This document shows positions 1 through 11,390 of a DNA stretch of 64,000 nucleotides, piece after piece (position 1 is the first letter of the stretch; every line of letters starts with the position of its first letter). This DNA comes from Euryodendron excelsum. Lineage: Eukaryota > Streptophyta > Magnoliopsida > Ericales > Pentaphylacaceae. The stretch lies in NCBI GenBank assembly GCA_033060915.1, contig CM065379.1:23501318-23565317 (forward strand), read 5' to 3'. Made by a program: the position numbers and the translations under genes. The notes under the pieces were generated by a model that was given only the letters and a program-made list of their open reading frames with translations, was not told where the DNA came from and made no database searches.

Positions 1-383
1 CATTTTCTCTTTTCATATAATATAATGGGAGTAGATAGTGTGTACATGATGTGTGATTGACTTCTTGACACTATTGTGTAGGTAATTCTGATTAGGAACT
101 CATATCTATGACAGCTTCCGTTTCTGGTAGGGTTTATTTTAAATTTTTTTAGTTTATAAGTAAAACAATTAATTTTTTTGTTTTTTACTTTTTTATAGTC
201 TTAGCTTACGGGAGTAAAAAATTTTAAAATTTTTTTACAAAATGGGCTCTTTAGGCTTTCTGTTGCTGCATCAGTGCTGGAACTACCTCCGGCTGTTGAT
301 AGAAAAGTGTTGTGGTGTTTGAGACGTGCCTAAATGGTATGTTCCTGGCCCGATTACTAGGATGGGGACGTGTGACTTGCGTT
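1..383. other. AT-rich flank, no gene seen
   Basis: This stretch has no open reading frame with recognisable domains and no repeat that I could match elsewhere in the window. It is AT-rich spacer upstream of the duplicated flank segment. Confidence 0.5.
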
Positions 384-1450
384 GCTTCATGCCTAAGGTT
401 TACCTTACGTATCTCATAGCAAACCTATTGCTCAACATCCATTTTCTTGACCCCGTTGGGCCACAATATAAGGTATTTTTTAGGAGTAATCTATAAAATA
501 CTCTGAACTATTCTCTGAACTATGACTCAATATTATTAAACTTTTTTAAATTGTAAAATGTGACACATTGACCCCTTAAAACACCCATTTATTTCAATCA
601 ACACTTCTATTAGAAATTTTAGCAATCCTTTAGGAAAGTGGATGAAAAATTATCATGTGATTTGCACATTCACAAAAATATGATTTTATTCCTAAATTAG
701 CCTTATTTTATTATAATAATTATTTAATAAATGAAATGCCCTTAGAGTAACATGTAAATATAGGAGTAATTCAATGGGCATTTTACTCTTTAAGATAATT
801 ATTGCAAAAAGAAAAGCTCAAATTAGGAATAAAAATATACTTTTGTGAACATGAATAATTTACATGACAATTTTTTCTTAACGGATTGCTAATAGAAATG
901 TATTGATTGATATAAATTGATAATTTATGAGATAATGTGTCACATTTAAAATAAAAAAAAAGATTGTCTAATGATACTGAGTAATAATTTAAAAAGTGCA
1001 TTTTTGTAATTATCTCATTTTTCTACTGACTATTCCTTCCCAGCACTTTTTCTTTCTTGCTTTTTGTTTATTAATGTTTGCAATAGATGCTTAGCTTTGT
1101 CAAGAAAACCAATGCCCAATTATTGAAAAAAAATAAAAGAAATATTGTAGGAGCAATGGAATAACTTCATCATAAATTAGTACTTTTATACTAAATAATG
1201 ATCACTTCCAACCGTTTCTTTTATGGTTTGTGTAAGAAATATATGGGAATTCTCTCCTACTCTTTTGTATTTGTAAGCAAAATTGAATGTCATGCCTCAA
1301 TTCGAAATTTATTCAGAGACTATGTTGGTAAATTTGAAAAAAAAAAATATTGAAATTTTCTCTTTGAAAATCTCCTTTTTTAGGTGTGATATTCAAAATT
1401 TTGTAACGTTTATGAAATTTCAATGTTAACCTTTCATTGTTTCTCGAACC
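384..1450 (+). repeat. Left copy of a duplicated flank segment (interrupted by a MITE)
   Basis: Positions 384-470 and about 1015-1450 align, with many substitutions and indels, to 14429-15180 on the far side of element 1. Shared landmarks include GCTTCATG, AGCAAACCTAT, GACATCCATTT-like text, AAAGAAATATTG, GGAGCAATGGAAT and ATATATGGGAATTC. The left copy is split by the foldback element at about 478-1015, which the right copy lacks. The right copy carries its own extra segment at about 14795-15030. This is an old duplication of unknown origin. It may be a piece of an older repeat rather than host gene DNA. Confidence 0.65.
478..1015. mobile_element. Foldback MITE, about 540 bp
   Basis: The two halves are imperfect inverted repeats. 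The left arm (about 525-735) and the reverse complement of the right arm (about 775-985) share ACTCA-TAT-ATTA, AATGTGACACATT, TTCTATTAG, AGCAATCC, CACAAAA-TAT, TTTATTCCTAA and AAATGCCC in the same order. The matching segment at 14490-14510 reads straight across without it, which gives an empty-site comparison. It has no coding capacity. The exact ends and target duplication are unclear because the termini have diverged. The superfamily cannot be assigned by eye. Confidence 0.65.
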
Positions 1451-1794
1451 ACATTTTTTTGTTCTTTATTTATAGCGTGTGATCTCTGAAACTCGTGTAC
1501 AGTTAGTAGTTTTTATCTTTTATCCAACTGGAAGCAAGTTTTAATTTTCTTTTGCTTTTTGTCTATTACTTTTCCTTCTTTAAAATAATCTAATTCACTT
1601 GTAGTGGCTGAATGAAAACATGTGATTAAAATCTTAGTAGTTCTACTTTCTGTTTGGTTCTTGAGATCAAAAGCATGGTAAGAGTGAATATTGGTCCAAT
1701 TCAAGGATTAAAATCTTATCCCTGTATTTTGTTTCAATCAGTATGTTTCGGAAAACGGTCTTGAAAATATTGTAGAAGTAACAAAAAAATCTAA

Positions 1795-1825
<31 letters not shown>

Positions 1826-2809
1826 TTTACATAAAAAGTTTAGAAACATAAATTGAAATGAAAACCTTATTATTGATTAATTACACCTATTACGGGTTCT
1901 TACAGTTACATAAATGAAAATTTTAAAATAAAAAAATTCAATATGGCTATGAATAAAAAATTATCAAATATTGTCAAATAACTCAATTTTATTACACACA
2001 AGAGGCAAATAATTCTAAAAGTGTATAAGATCCCAAGAAAATAAAGTCTAAAAATTTATTTAGCTAGTAGTAATAATAGTATTACTATTTTACTAATAAT
2101 AATATTTATTATAGTAAAAAATTCGTGTCAAAATACCTTATTATCGTGGAATATACGCAATGATTTGGTGCATTTCTTTATATTCACATTTGATGAAAAC
2201 ACTAGTATTTCATTGTTCTACTGTAATCATTTTAGTCTTTTAAGAAATGAAAAACCTTTCGGCCATTTTGATGAATATAAATGAAAAAAATTTCCTTAGT
2301 CCAATTACATGCTACTTTCTATCATTTTCACTAAGATGACACTAATTCATTATGTCATTATCCTCCTCCAAAAACATATATATTGAAGGCATTTGTTAAT
2401 TTTTAAGAATCATGTCATGCATTCTTGTAGTTTCACAACATTTATTTTTTCTTTTTCTTTTCTTTCATAAACACCAATCTGAATGACATTCAATAAATCA
2501 TTGACCATGTCGTCTAGATCTTGTTATTTGTGTTATTTGAGAAAATTAAATAAAGATCCAGGATCTCCAAATTAGTCTAGTAAATCAAGTAAATTTACTA
2601 TTGAGTTTTATCTTCTGCCTAGTCAAAAATGAATGTCTTTTACGAATACATAGTAGATAATAGCGTTACCGTAACAATAAAGTTTGCACAATTGTGACTT
2701 GGGCTGACGGGCTTGAGGCACAAAAAAAGCCTATCCACATGGAATGTAGCATAAATCTATCTACAACTGACTCTCTTTAGACCCAGCAATGGGAGAGACT
2801 TGCGTATTA
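1451..2809. other. AT-rich intergenic stretch
   Basis: No domain-bearing reading frame is visible. The stretch holds an AT dinucleotide run at 1803-1827 and otherwise unstructured AT-rich DNA. Short open frames here are chance products. Confidence 0.5.
1803..1827. repeat. AT microsatellite
   Basis: A pure run of about 12 AT dinucleotides following an A tract. Confidence 0.9.
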
Positions 2810-2862
2810 GGCTGCCATTACAATTTCTTATCATTTATTGGGCTGCCATTACAATTTCTTAT
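2810..2862 (+). repeat. Short direct duplication, 22-bp unit
   Basis: The 22-bp word starting GGCTGCCATTAC at 2810-2831 is repeated exactly at 2841-2862. This is a small local duplication just outside element 1. Confidence 0.85.
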
Positions 2863-2925
2863 TATATAAATTATATTATATCTCATTCCAGAACGTTGTA
2901 TTCCAGCATGAAGCAATTTATGCTT

Positions 2926-3608
2926 TGTATGAAGGTGTTTCGTTAGGGTTGGTGTGAAGTTACAGATCGTGCAAAGGATGCTTGGGGGAACCAATAATGG
3001 TTGAATGAAGGTCAAAGTAATTCAACTGAAAGAAAGAGAGAGACAATGGAGGAACAAGCAACGTTTAGCTCAGACCCGTCCACAAAAGGTCCCCTCTCAG
3101 GAACACATAGGGGGCCTTATATAGAACCTCTCGCCACAGTTCAAATAGGATTGAGACTCCTAGGCGATAAGGCCTATCCATAAGCATACCCATCTATAAA
3201 TTTATTCCTAATAAGGACTGAGAGTCCAACATGGAGTAATCTCCTTCTCTCAGCAGAATTGGCCTGAAGGCGGTGTGATTCCACACGGGGGTCTCGCTCA
3301 CCGAGGCAACATCTTCGCCCTAAGCTACCGAACCACTTGGATCCTAAGATTCCCGCTAGGTGTCGAATGGATTGTCCAAACATGCCTCCAAGTTGTCTCT
3401 TAACTTAGGCAACGTATCTCAATGCTGTTAGGGCGAGCACTAAGCACCTATGACATCATGAGAGTAACTCGTGTGCGCGCTCCGTTCGGCGCCCCGAATG
3501 CGCAAGTCATGAGTGCGTGCCCTTCAGCGTCCCGAATGAGCGCCATGACGAACCACGTTAGGTGGGGCCCCACGCCAGGTGGCATGCTTTCACACAAGGG
3601 TACGTACA
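2926..3608 (-). repeat. Element 1 3' LTR
   Basis: This is the left-hand LTR copy, which is the 3' LTR because the element reads on the minus strand. Just inside it (3609-3625, minus strand) is a purine-rich stretch ending AGGGGACTAAA, which serves as the polypurine tract. The outer side abuts target duplication TGCTT at 2921-2925. Confidence 0.95.
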
Positions 3609-3625
3609 TTTAGTCCCCTACACGG
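3609..3625 (-). other. Element 1 polypurine tract
   Basis: The minus strand ends AGGGGACTAAA immediately before the 3' LTR, in the position expected for the plus-strand primer of reverse transcription. It is short and not purely purine. Confidence 0.6.
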
Positions 3626-3782
3626 GCATGTATCAGGGCCGATACGTGCGCGTGCAAAGACGTGTCCGTACAAACCAGTGCGTTAAATGCAAAGCCAGCG
3701 AAGCAGGAGCCACATGACCCCTAGACTTCCGTCATTATGGCGCGTGGTAGAATAAAACACGGAGCCCTAGGCATCGCTTGAA

Positions 3783-3790
3783 TATAAATA
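3783..3790 (+). promoter_or_regulatory. TATA box of the antisense PMD gene in element 1
   Basis: A perfect TATAAATA lies on the plus strand, 106 bases before the ATG at 3896 and about 170 bases inside the 3' LTR. It faces away from that LTR and towards the antisense frame, so the gene appears to have its own promoter inside the element. Confidence 0.65.
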
Positions 3791-3895
3791 TCGACACTTA
3801 GACTGGGGAGCAAACTTTTTACTCGAGAGAAGGCGATTTCCGGCAAGTGATTTCTGACGAACCAACGCGTAATCACAACTGTGCATTGTTAACCG

Positions 3896-6800
3896 ATGGC
3901 TAGAGATAAGAAACTTTCGCCGTTGCATCGACCCGAAGAGGCGTCACCGTAGATTTCGGCAAATGCAGCGTTCCGCGCCCTGTGCTTTGGAGAAAATGAC
4001 CATTTCTGGCCCCATGTGGAGAGCTTTGCCCCGAAAGCCACTGCGTTGGGAAAAACAATCTTAATAGAGAAAGAGGAAACAGAAGATGGGCTATTCCACC
4101 CATCCTTGGTTCTATGGTTCCCCGTTGAGAGGGGATCAGTGCCGTGGTCCTTCATAGCGCACGAGAATTATAACTTTGTGTTGGACCATATGGATTCATG
4201 GACGACGTTCATTTTGACGAACCATCAAGATATATTAGAGAAGGCAGATATACTTGGGGTGATACAAAGCACCAAGAGTTTTTCAATGAACTGGAATAAG
4301 GAGCTGCTAGATGTACTGATACCGTGGTGGAGCACGGAGACGCATACATTTGGGACCAGTTGGGGAGAAATAGGCCCTACACTGGAGGATACCCAGAATC
4401 TCCTTCGGTTGAATACGTTCGGGGAAGTTGACTTTCGCTCCTGTGACTTAATGAACGATGAGCAAGACACCTTAAAATTTTTGAAGACACGCCTTACGAT
4501 GGTGAATTAGTGTGGTTCGCAATGGGCAACGAATGGTGCACTGCTGGACGCGCACCCCAAAGTTCCCTCCAAAAACATGTTTGCCCGAAGGATGCGATAC
4601 TTTTTCAGGGATTACCCACCAAAGGTCGAGCTAAAGAAATTAGTGAAAGGGGGTAGCACACTCCCCTGTGTGAGCGGCCTAGGGTTTCAGGCAAGGTATA
4701 CCCTCGCGGGGTTCTTGGTCGTGTGGCTATCGTGGGATATACTAGAGGGTGCCCCGCAGGATGGGGTTAACACATCCCTATTTCGTCAGGCCACCGTTCT
4801 TGCGCATGGGCGCGCAGTAGCTTTGGGACCCCTCTTTCTAGGTACCTTATACCGGAGGCTAGATGCGCTCCATAAGAACATGCTCCGGCCACACGGGCGA
4901 TATGACATCTCGACGTACTTAAGCACTTACTTCCTGGAGATGTTTATTTTTGAAAGGTTCCCCAATTGTGCCCTATCACCGAACGAACTTCCTGCGTTTC
5001 ACAAGAATAAGTTCCTGGTAGATGAGGGGGGACACCCAATAGTTGGGGAAGATGGAAAAGAACAACCGCTGCCCTATAAGTTGCCGCGGGTTGATTGGTG
5101 GCGTAAAATTGTACGACCCCATAGTCTGGGATCAGTAATTGACATAGAGACTGAATACGTATTCAAGCCTTATGTCAAGCCCGTGAGTAGAATTGCCAGA
5201 GGGGCGTCGTACCCTGGAGAAGATCTGTTGGTTGACATAGATGATCTTGAGTTCATGCTGGCCGCGTCCTGGGTGATTTCGGGGTTATTACCGTGATACG
5301 ATGAAGGGTTCAGCAAGTGCTTCAGCTATTCAGTGACATACAACCCTCAAAGGGTGGCGCGTCAATTGGGGTACGATCAAAGAGCCCTGCGCATTGTACA
5401 GAACCATGACTGCGACGACGAGTTCGTTCGTTATCTTCAAACGAGGGCAAAATCGCTGCTTGATAACTCAAGGAGCCTGACCATCCCCCATTGTGACCGG
5501 GTTGGAACTATAACCCTAAAGTGGGGCGCGTTTTGGGCTTAGTAGCTTGATCGAGTAAAAGAGTTTATGACAGATGCTATGGGCTGGGAGTGTCCACCAG
5601 TGGACTTCATCAGCCATCTGAAAAACAAAGTATTCAAAATGCCCTCCAAGAAAGCCTTAACAAAGCGAGGGGCCCTCTCAGTATTTGCTCCCAAGAGCTC
5701 GGCCAAGACGAAGACTATGGGGACGAAGAGGAAGCACGGCAAAGAGAGGTCCGTGGAGAAGCCTCCAAAACGGGTAAGAACGATTCACGGTTAACACTTT
5801 TTCATACATTGCCGAGGCTGTTTTTAAGCCAATTTGGTTCGTGTGTTTGCGCAAGAGCATTGGCTAGGGAGATGGCTAAAGGGGGAGTGAGGGCATAAAG
5901 TGATGGCTGAAATAGAAGCGTCGAAGGATGATAAAGGCGAGCCAGTCATTCCGCGAGAGGTGCTGGACGGCTTGGGGCCATATTTTGACATGGGGTTGCT
6001 TAGCGAGCTAAAGAAACCGCTTGATGTATTTTGCCCAGGAAAAGGGAAAGGGCCCTTGAAACGCCTCGAGCAACATGGCGTGGTGGTTCCCATGGAGGGC
6101 ATACCAGTGCCTATGGTTTGCCTCGCCAGACCCAGCAGTCCTATGGATTTAGGGAGCAACTCGGATGATAGTGATGTTGAAGAACAAACGCCCCGCAAAG
6201 ACGACGTCGCGGGACCTTCAAAAAGTCCAAGTGAACACAGGGGGAGTTCTATTGATTTAGCAGAGTCGTCAGATGACATTCCCCTGGCTGAATGAGGTGG
6301 AGAGGGGAGACCAGACTCCGAGTGGGTTATCAATTCCCCACCTGCCGATGCAATGAGCGAACTAGGTTCTGTGTCTGAGGTACCTTGGACTTTCGCATTT
6401 TGAAAAGTCTAACTCCTGAAGATCAGCTGACCTTTGTTAAGCTGGTTGCCCTCTATGGTCAGGGTTCTATGGGCGCAAGGGCTAAAGAAAGGAATACGAA
6501 GAGGGTGTTGGAACAAACTGCGGCTGCCCTCGAAACACTTGTGGAACACGCACAACAATCCCATGAAGAGAGAGAGAAAGAGGTGGGTTGCCAATGGTGC
6601 AGACTGAGGCTGACACCCTGGTAGAGCGGGGGAATGACGAATGAGACGTCACTATGCCGCTAGAAGTGATCATGGAGGTGGTGGACGAACAAGAGGGGGG
6701 CTCTCATGAGCAGGTGTCGGCGATGAACATGCCGTTAGATCCAGTTGTAGCAGTAGCTGTTGAACAAAGAACCATGCTTGGGGATGCGGCCACTAAATTC

Positions 6801-7340
6801 GTTATCCTGCCTGAGGCTAAAGACTACGATAAGGTGGAGGCAGAGATAGACAAAGGTCAAGAAGTCATGCCACGAGCCTGCGAGTTCGTAGCTGGCCTTA
6901 CTGAGGAAGGTGTTAGGGTGTTGTGCCGTTTGCGTCTAAACCAAAGAGCAATGTTTAGTTGCGTGCTGCAGGTGTTGAGTATGATGAGACCTGCCTCTCT
7001 TCACATTCTTGCCGAGTTAGGCTGCTAGCTCCTCCAAACCTCGTTGAATGAATTATTGAAGAAGATGCTGGTGAAGTGGTGCGACACAATGGCGGACCTG
7101 GAATTATTGAAGTTTGATCTAAGTTGAATTCGCCAACACCTCGACCCTGTGAAGGCACGCATAGGCATCGTGGAGGCCGAAAAAGGCTTATGCTAGCGGA
7201 GAGGAAGGAAAAGGCTCTGGTGGACCAATTAAACCTTGCGAGGGCGGAGATAGCTGAATGACGGGACCAGCTGGAGAAGCACTCCGGGGTTACTGGAGGC
7301 ACTATGGACTTGTCCAAGACAATAGGAACCGGACTATTCT
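3896..7340 (+). pseudogene. Antisense plant-mobile-domain gene carried by element 1
   Basis: A long plus-strand coding relic runs antisense to the retrotransposon genes, between integrase and the 3' LTR. From the ATG at 3896 (MARDKKLSPLHRPEE) one frame runs to 5794 with only five stops, at 3950, 4508, 5294, 5540 and 5543. Its middle matches the plant mobile domain: WWSTETHTFGTSWGEIGPTL, then FLVVWLSWDIL, RAVALGPLFLGTLYRRLDAL and RVARQLGYDQ. The next part (5900-6402) is acidic and Ser/Asp-rich. The rest, in shifted frames to about 7340, is charged and coiled-coil-like (VLEQTAAALETLVEHAQQ, LVDQLNLARAEIAE). PMD proteins in plants have roles in silencing and development. What the copies in Tat elements do is not known. 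A splice-donor-like CGG|GTAAGA lies at 5771-5779. The identity is firm and the function is open. Confidence 0.85.
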
Positions 7341-7586
7341 AGTGCCACACACGACAGTTTTGTATAGTCTGATCAGTTTGTTTTGAATGACCAAAGTGTA
7401 AAACAATATTTTATAAAGTTGCATTTATTTATTCAAGCTGAAGTTCCAAACGCGTTTGCGTAATGGTCCCACTTATAATCAATCAACAGACGAGCTAATT
7501 TGGACCACAATATCGATTAAAGAACCAAATAATCTCAAGGAATATAAAACAATGCTTAATAATGGTCCCAGGGATCTCGAGTGTTG

Positions 7587-8555
7587 CTATGCATAGTACA
7601 ACTTTAGCCACTTGACGTTGACCAGTGTCTTGTACGGCGTTCTGTCGTCAATTGATGCGAGGCGATAGTACCCACTGTCGTTTGCTTCGGTGACAATGAA
7701 AGGCACTTCCCACTTAGGTGTGAACTTGTTTGGCGAGTTCAGTCCACATATGACGTGCGGGGCGTTCTTAAGTACCAGGTGTCCTTCCTTGATTTTTCGT
7801 TCCTTGACCATGGTGTCGTAGGCTCTGGACAGCCTCGTTTGGTAGGTTCGGAGTGCAAATTAAGAGGTCTACCTTCTTTCATCAAGTGCTTTTAGCTGCT
7901 GCTTCCTTGCGTGTGGGTCGACATTGCTTCTTAGTGCCATGCGTGTTGATGGCATTGCGATCTCAATGGGTAGCACTGCCTCTGTTTTGTAAACCAAGGA
8001 AAATGGGGTTGCCTTGGTAGGTTGTCGTTTGGAAGTCCTATAGGCCCATAGCGCTAGAGGGAGCTGTTCGGCCCATTTGTTCAGGAAATCATGTACCATT
8101 TTGCTAAGTATTTTTAGTAGTGTCTTGTTCGTGGCCTTCGCTTGGCCGTTACCCTTGGGGTAGTATGGTGTAGAATGGTGGTGATTGACCTCGTATTTTG
8201 ATAATAGCAAGCCGACGTGGCGATTGACGAACGGGGTCCTGTTGTCTATTAGAAGAACTTTCGGAATGCTGAACTGACATATTATGTATTCTTTAATAAA
8301 ATTTGCTACCGCGGGCCTTGTAGTACGGCGGAGGGCCATCGCCTCCACCCATTTTGTGTAGAGTTCTGTTGCTGCGAGAATCCATATGTAGCCTCTGGAT
8401 GGTGGGTTCACGGGTCTGATGAAATCCAACGTCGAGGTGTGGAATGGCCAAGGAGTACCAAGAATGTGTAGGTCGACTGCCGGTGCATGGATAAGGTTCC
8501 CATGGAGTTGGCATTTGCTGCACTTTCTGGCATGAGCGAGCGAATCTTTTTCCAT
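7587..8555 (-). pseudogene. INT: Element 1 integrase, catalytic Glu lost
   Basis: Integrase inserts the cDNA into chromosomes. The frame opens inside the second zinc-binding module (MEKDSLAHARKCSKCQLHGN). It then gives the core: LDFIRPVNPPSRGY with the first Asp, LLIDNRTPFVNRH with the second Asp, and STPYYPKGNGQAKATNK. In the third motif the family normally has Glu where Lys now stands, so the D,D-35-E triad is broken. Two in-frame stops at about 7855-7870 separate this from the C-terminal segment at 7587-7811 (MVKERKIKEGHLVLKN, WEVPFIVTEANDSGYYRL), which matches the GPY/F-type tail. The gene ends at 7587, about 4 kb before the 3' LTR. That gap is filled by the antisense gene. Confidence 0.9.
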
Positions 8556-8585
8556 TGTGGGCCAGTAATAGCCTAAGTGAAGCAG

Positions 8586-10031
8586 CTAAGCGAATAATCT
8601 TACGCCGCCCTGGTGTTCTGCGGAGTGTGCTCTTTCTAGAGCTCCCTGGAGTTCTTGATCAGCTATACATTGTAGAGGTTGGCTGTTGAATGCATGTCTG
8701 TACAGTCGGTTCTCATGGAGAAAGTACCTTGGGGCGTATTTTCTTAGGCACGCGGCGTCATTTTTGTTTACAGGTAACGATCCTTCCTTTATAAAGTCTA
8801 TGTACTGCTGTCGCCAGTTCCTAGTAGTTTTTGCGAATACGTCTTCTCCCTGGCGAGGGAACTCGCGGCATTTCAAGCACTTACCCTGTAGGTCCGCTAC
8901 GTCTTGAGCCATCGTAGGCCAGTAATAGCCTTGTCGTTGCATCTGGCGGTATAGTGTGGTGTCATTTGTCCCACATGAGTCACGATGGACCTGCTCCAAC
9001 TTGTGTTTCACTTCTTCAGCAGATACGCATCTTGCGAGCAGTCCCCCAGTACTTTGAAAAAATAGCGTCCCATCGTAGAGCAAAAAATGCTTGAGCTCTT
9101 GTAGGGATGTGATGTCCTTTGCCTCGAGTTTCTGTATGATAGAGCTTCTCCAGTCATCTAGTTGGACTTTATCTTTGATTTTGAATAGTTGCGCCACCGA
9201 GGAAGGGAGTGTTCGTTTGAATATCTCGATAGTGGCAGAATCTTCCTCAATGTCTATCTTAGAAGCGAGGGTGGTTAGTGCGTCTGGGTGTCGATTGTTT
9301 GACCTGGGGGCGTGCTCAATTACCACTGTATGGAACTGGTCTAGGAGCTTTTGGATGATGGTTCGGTATACTACAAGGCTTGGCTCTTTGATCCCGTAAT
9401 CGCCTGATGTTTGTTTGACAATAAGCTTGCAGTCCCCCTTTATTCGAAGCTGGGAGACGCTGATGTTTAGCGCGGTTATGAGTCCCAATATTAGTGCTTC
9501 GTACTCAGCCTCATTGTTTGAGCATTTAAAAGCCAATTTGTAGGAAAGGTCTACTTGCTGTTCATCTGTGGCTTTCAACACTATTCCCATTCCTCCCCCT
9601 TTTCGAGTAGAGGAGCTGTCGAAGTCCATAGTCCATTTGGCAACCTCTATTATAGCTACATCCACGTCACCTCGTAGTTCCGTGCTCGGTGGTTCGTATG
9701 AGCCATTTGGGAATTGTGCTAGTAGGTCTGCTAGTGCTTGACTTTTTATTGTTGTGGGTGTTTTACATCGGATGTCGAACTTTGCTAGTATCAATAAGCA
9801 GCGAGCGGTTTGGCTGATCATTGTTGGGCAAGATAGGAGGTGGTGTATAGGGTCGCACCTGGTGATTATGTGAATGGGGAAGGCAAGGAAATAATGCCTT
9901 AGTTTCTGTGCCACAAAGACCAAGGCCAAGCAGTGTCGTTCGACTGGGAGATAGCGTTGCTTGGGACCTTGTAATACTCGGCTAATGTAGTAGACAGGGC
10001 GTTCGTGCCCCTCTATCTCTTGCGCGAGCAC
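8586..10031 (-). pseudogene. Element 1 RNase H, archaeal-type RNase H and first zinc-binding module
   Basis: This is the longest open frame in the window (481 residues) and contains three units. Residues about 1-90 are the usual RT-linked RNase H (RPVYYISRVL, RYLPVERHCLALVF), with its late catalytic Asp region altered to ITRCDPIHH. Residues about 130-265 are a second, archaeal-type RNase H with the expected acidic positions: WTMDFDSSSTRKGGGMGIVL, SNNEAEYEALILGL, KGDCKLIVKQ and NRHPDAL. This dual arrangement marks Tat elements. Residues about 290-385 are a linker plus HHCC module (DDWRSSIIQ, VHRDSCG, GYYWPTMAQD, CLKC). A second copy of that module starts at about residue 395 (NWRQQYIDFI) and is cut by the stop at 8586. 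Confidence 0.9.
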
Positions 10032-10051
10032 GACACCAATTAAACGGGCTA

Positions 10052-11025
10052 TTAGGTTAGATAAAGGAGCAAGGGTAGTCCTTTTTGAGGAGCTACCATG
10101 ACTCGTGGTGATGCTAGCACGCTTTTAATTTGGGCGAATACTTTGTCGTGCTCTGTACTCCATCTAAATGGGACGCCTTTCTTCAGAAGAGTAGAGAAAG
10201 GGTACGTGATTTCTGCAAGTGCGGGGATGAAGCGTTGAAGGTAGGAAGCCTTGCTTAGAAAATGTTTTAGCTCTTTTTGACTTGCTGGTCTTGGCATATC
10301 TATGATACCCTTTATTTTGGCAGGGTTCGGTTCAATCCCTTGCTGGTGGATTATGCACCCCAGGAACTTGCCAGCTGTCACACCGAATGCACATTTCATT
10401 GGATTCATGAGAATGTTGTATGTTCGGCATCGGCTGAAGACTCGGCAGAGGTCATCCAGGTGACTTTGACGGGCCATGGATTTGACCACCAAGTCATCCA
10501 CGTAAAATTCCAAGTGCTTATGGAGCATATCGTGGAATAGAGCCATCATTGCGCGTTGATAAGTTGCCCCCCCATTTTTTAAATTGAAGGGGGCATGACG
10601 GTGTAATAAAATACACCGATGGGCATTCTGAATGCTATATGGTGTGCATCCTTCGACGCCATCTTAATTTGATTATAGCTGCTAAACCCATTCATGAAGG
10701 AGAACATCTAGTGTCCTGCCGTGGCGTCAATGAGCAAGTCGATGTTAGGTAACGGAAAATCATCCTTTGGATAGGCAAGGTTCAGATCTCTGAAGTCAAC
10801 GTAGATACGTATTTGGCCATTTTTCTTGTGAACGGGTACCACGTTGGCTAACCATAAAGGTCGTTCGGTTGGTTTGATGAACCCGGCATCAAGAAGCTTC
10901 TTTACTTCTTCCTTGATTTGAGGTTCTACTTCGGTGCGGAACACCCGTTCACTCTGTTTGATTGGTTTGGCAGTTGGGTATATGTTGAGCTTGTGTGTGG
11001 TGACTGCTGGTTCAAGCCTAGGCAT
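10052..11025 (-). pseudogene. RT: Element 1 reverse transcriptase, catalytic residue lost
   Basis: Reverse transcriptase copies the element RNA into DNA. The fingers region at 10708-11025 carries ERPLWLANVVPVHKKNG and YVDFRDLNLAYPKDDFPLPN. After an in-frame stop at 10708-10710 the frame resumes with FMNGFSSYNQIKM. In this family motif A normally has Asp where Asn now stands. A frameshift follows in a run of Cs near 10580. The palm then continues at 10052-10549 with FHDMLHKHLEFYVDDLVVKS, which keeps the YVDD catalytic pair, and the thumb segment SKASYLQRFIPALAEI. The stop, the frameshift and the Asp-to-Asn change each disable it. Confidence 0.9.
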
Positions 11026-11390
11026 TTGTGTGTAGTTCTATGCGAAGACGTCTTTGTGTTGCTTTAAGAGGAGGATTAATGCTTAGCGTTCAGCCAGTTA
11101 TAGTTCTTTTTACAGAAAGACGGGGCAATGTTTGTCCAAATCCACTTCTTCCAACTCTTGTTCCTGTGGCTTTGGGCGGTCTTGGTAACATTCGGGGGCA
11201 GGCTCGACTTCGCTGTACAGGACCTGTTCGGTATCCTCGAGGGAAGTCCCCTTTAATTGCTATAGCTTGTACACCTTTTTTCCATCCACTTAGGTATATG
11301 ATGTGCACTTCGGTCTCTTCGATACGGATAGATTGTCTTCCTTGGGCTTTGACTATGGGGCCATGGTAAGCCCATTCGTGGTTGCCCAAT

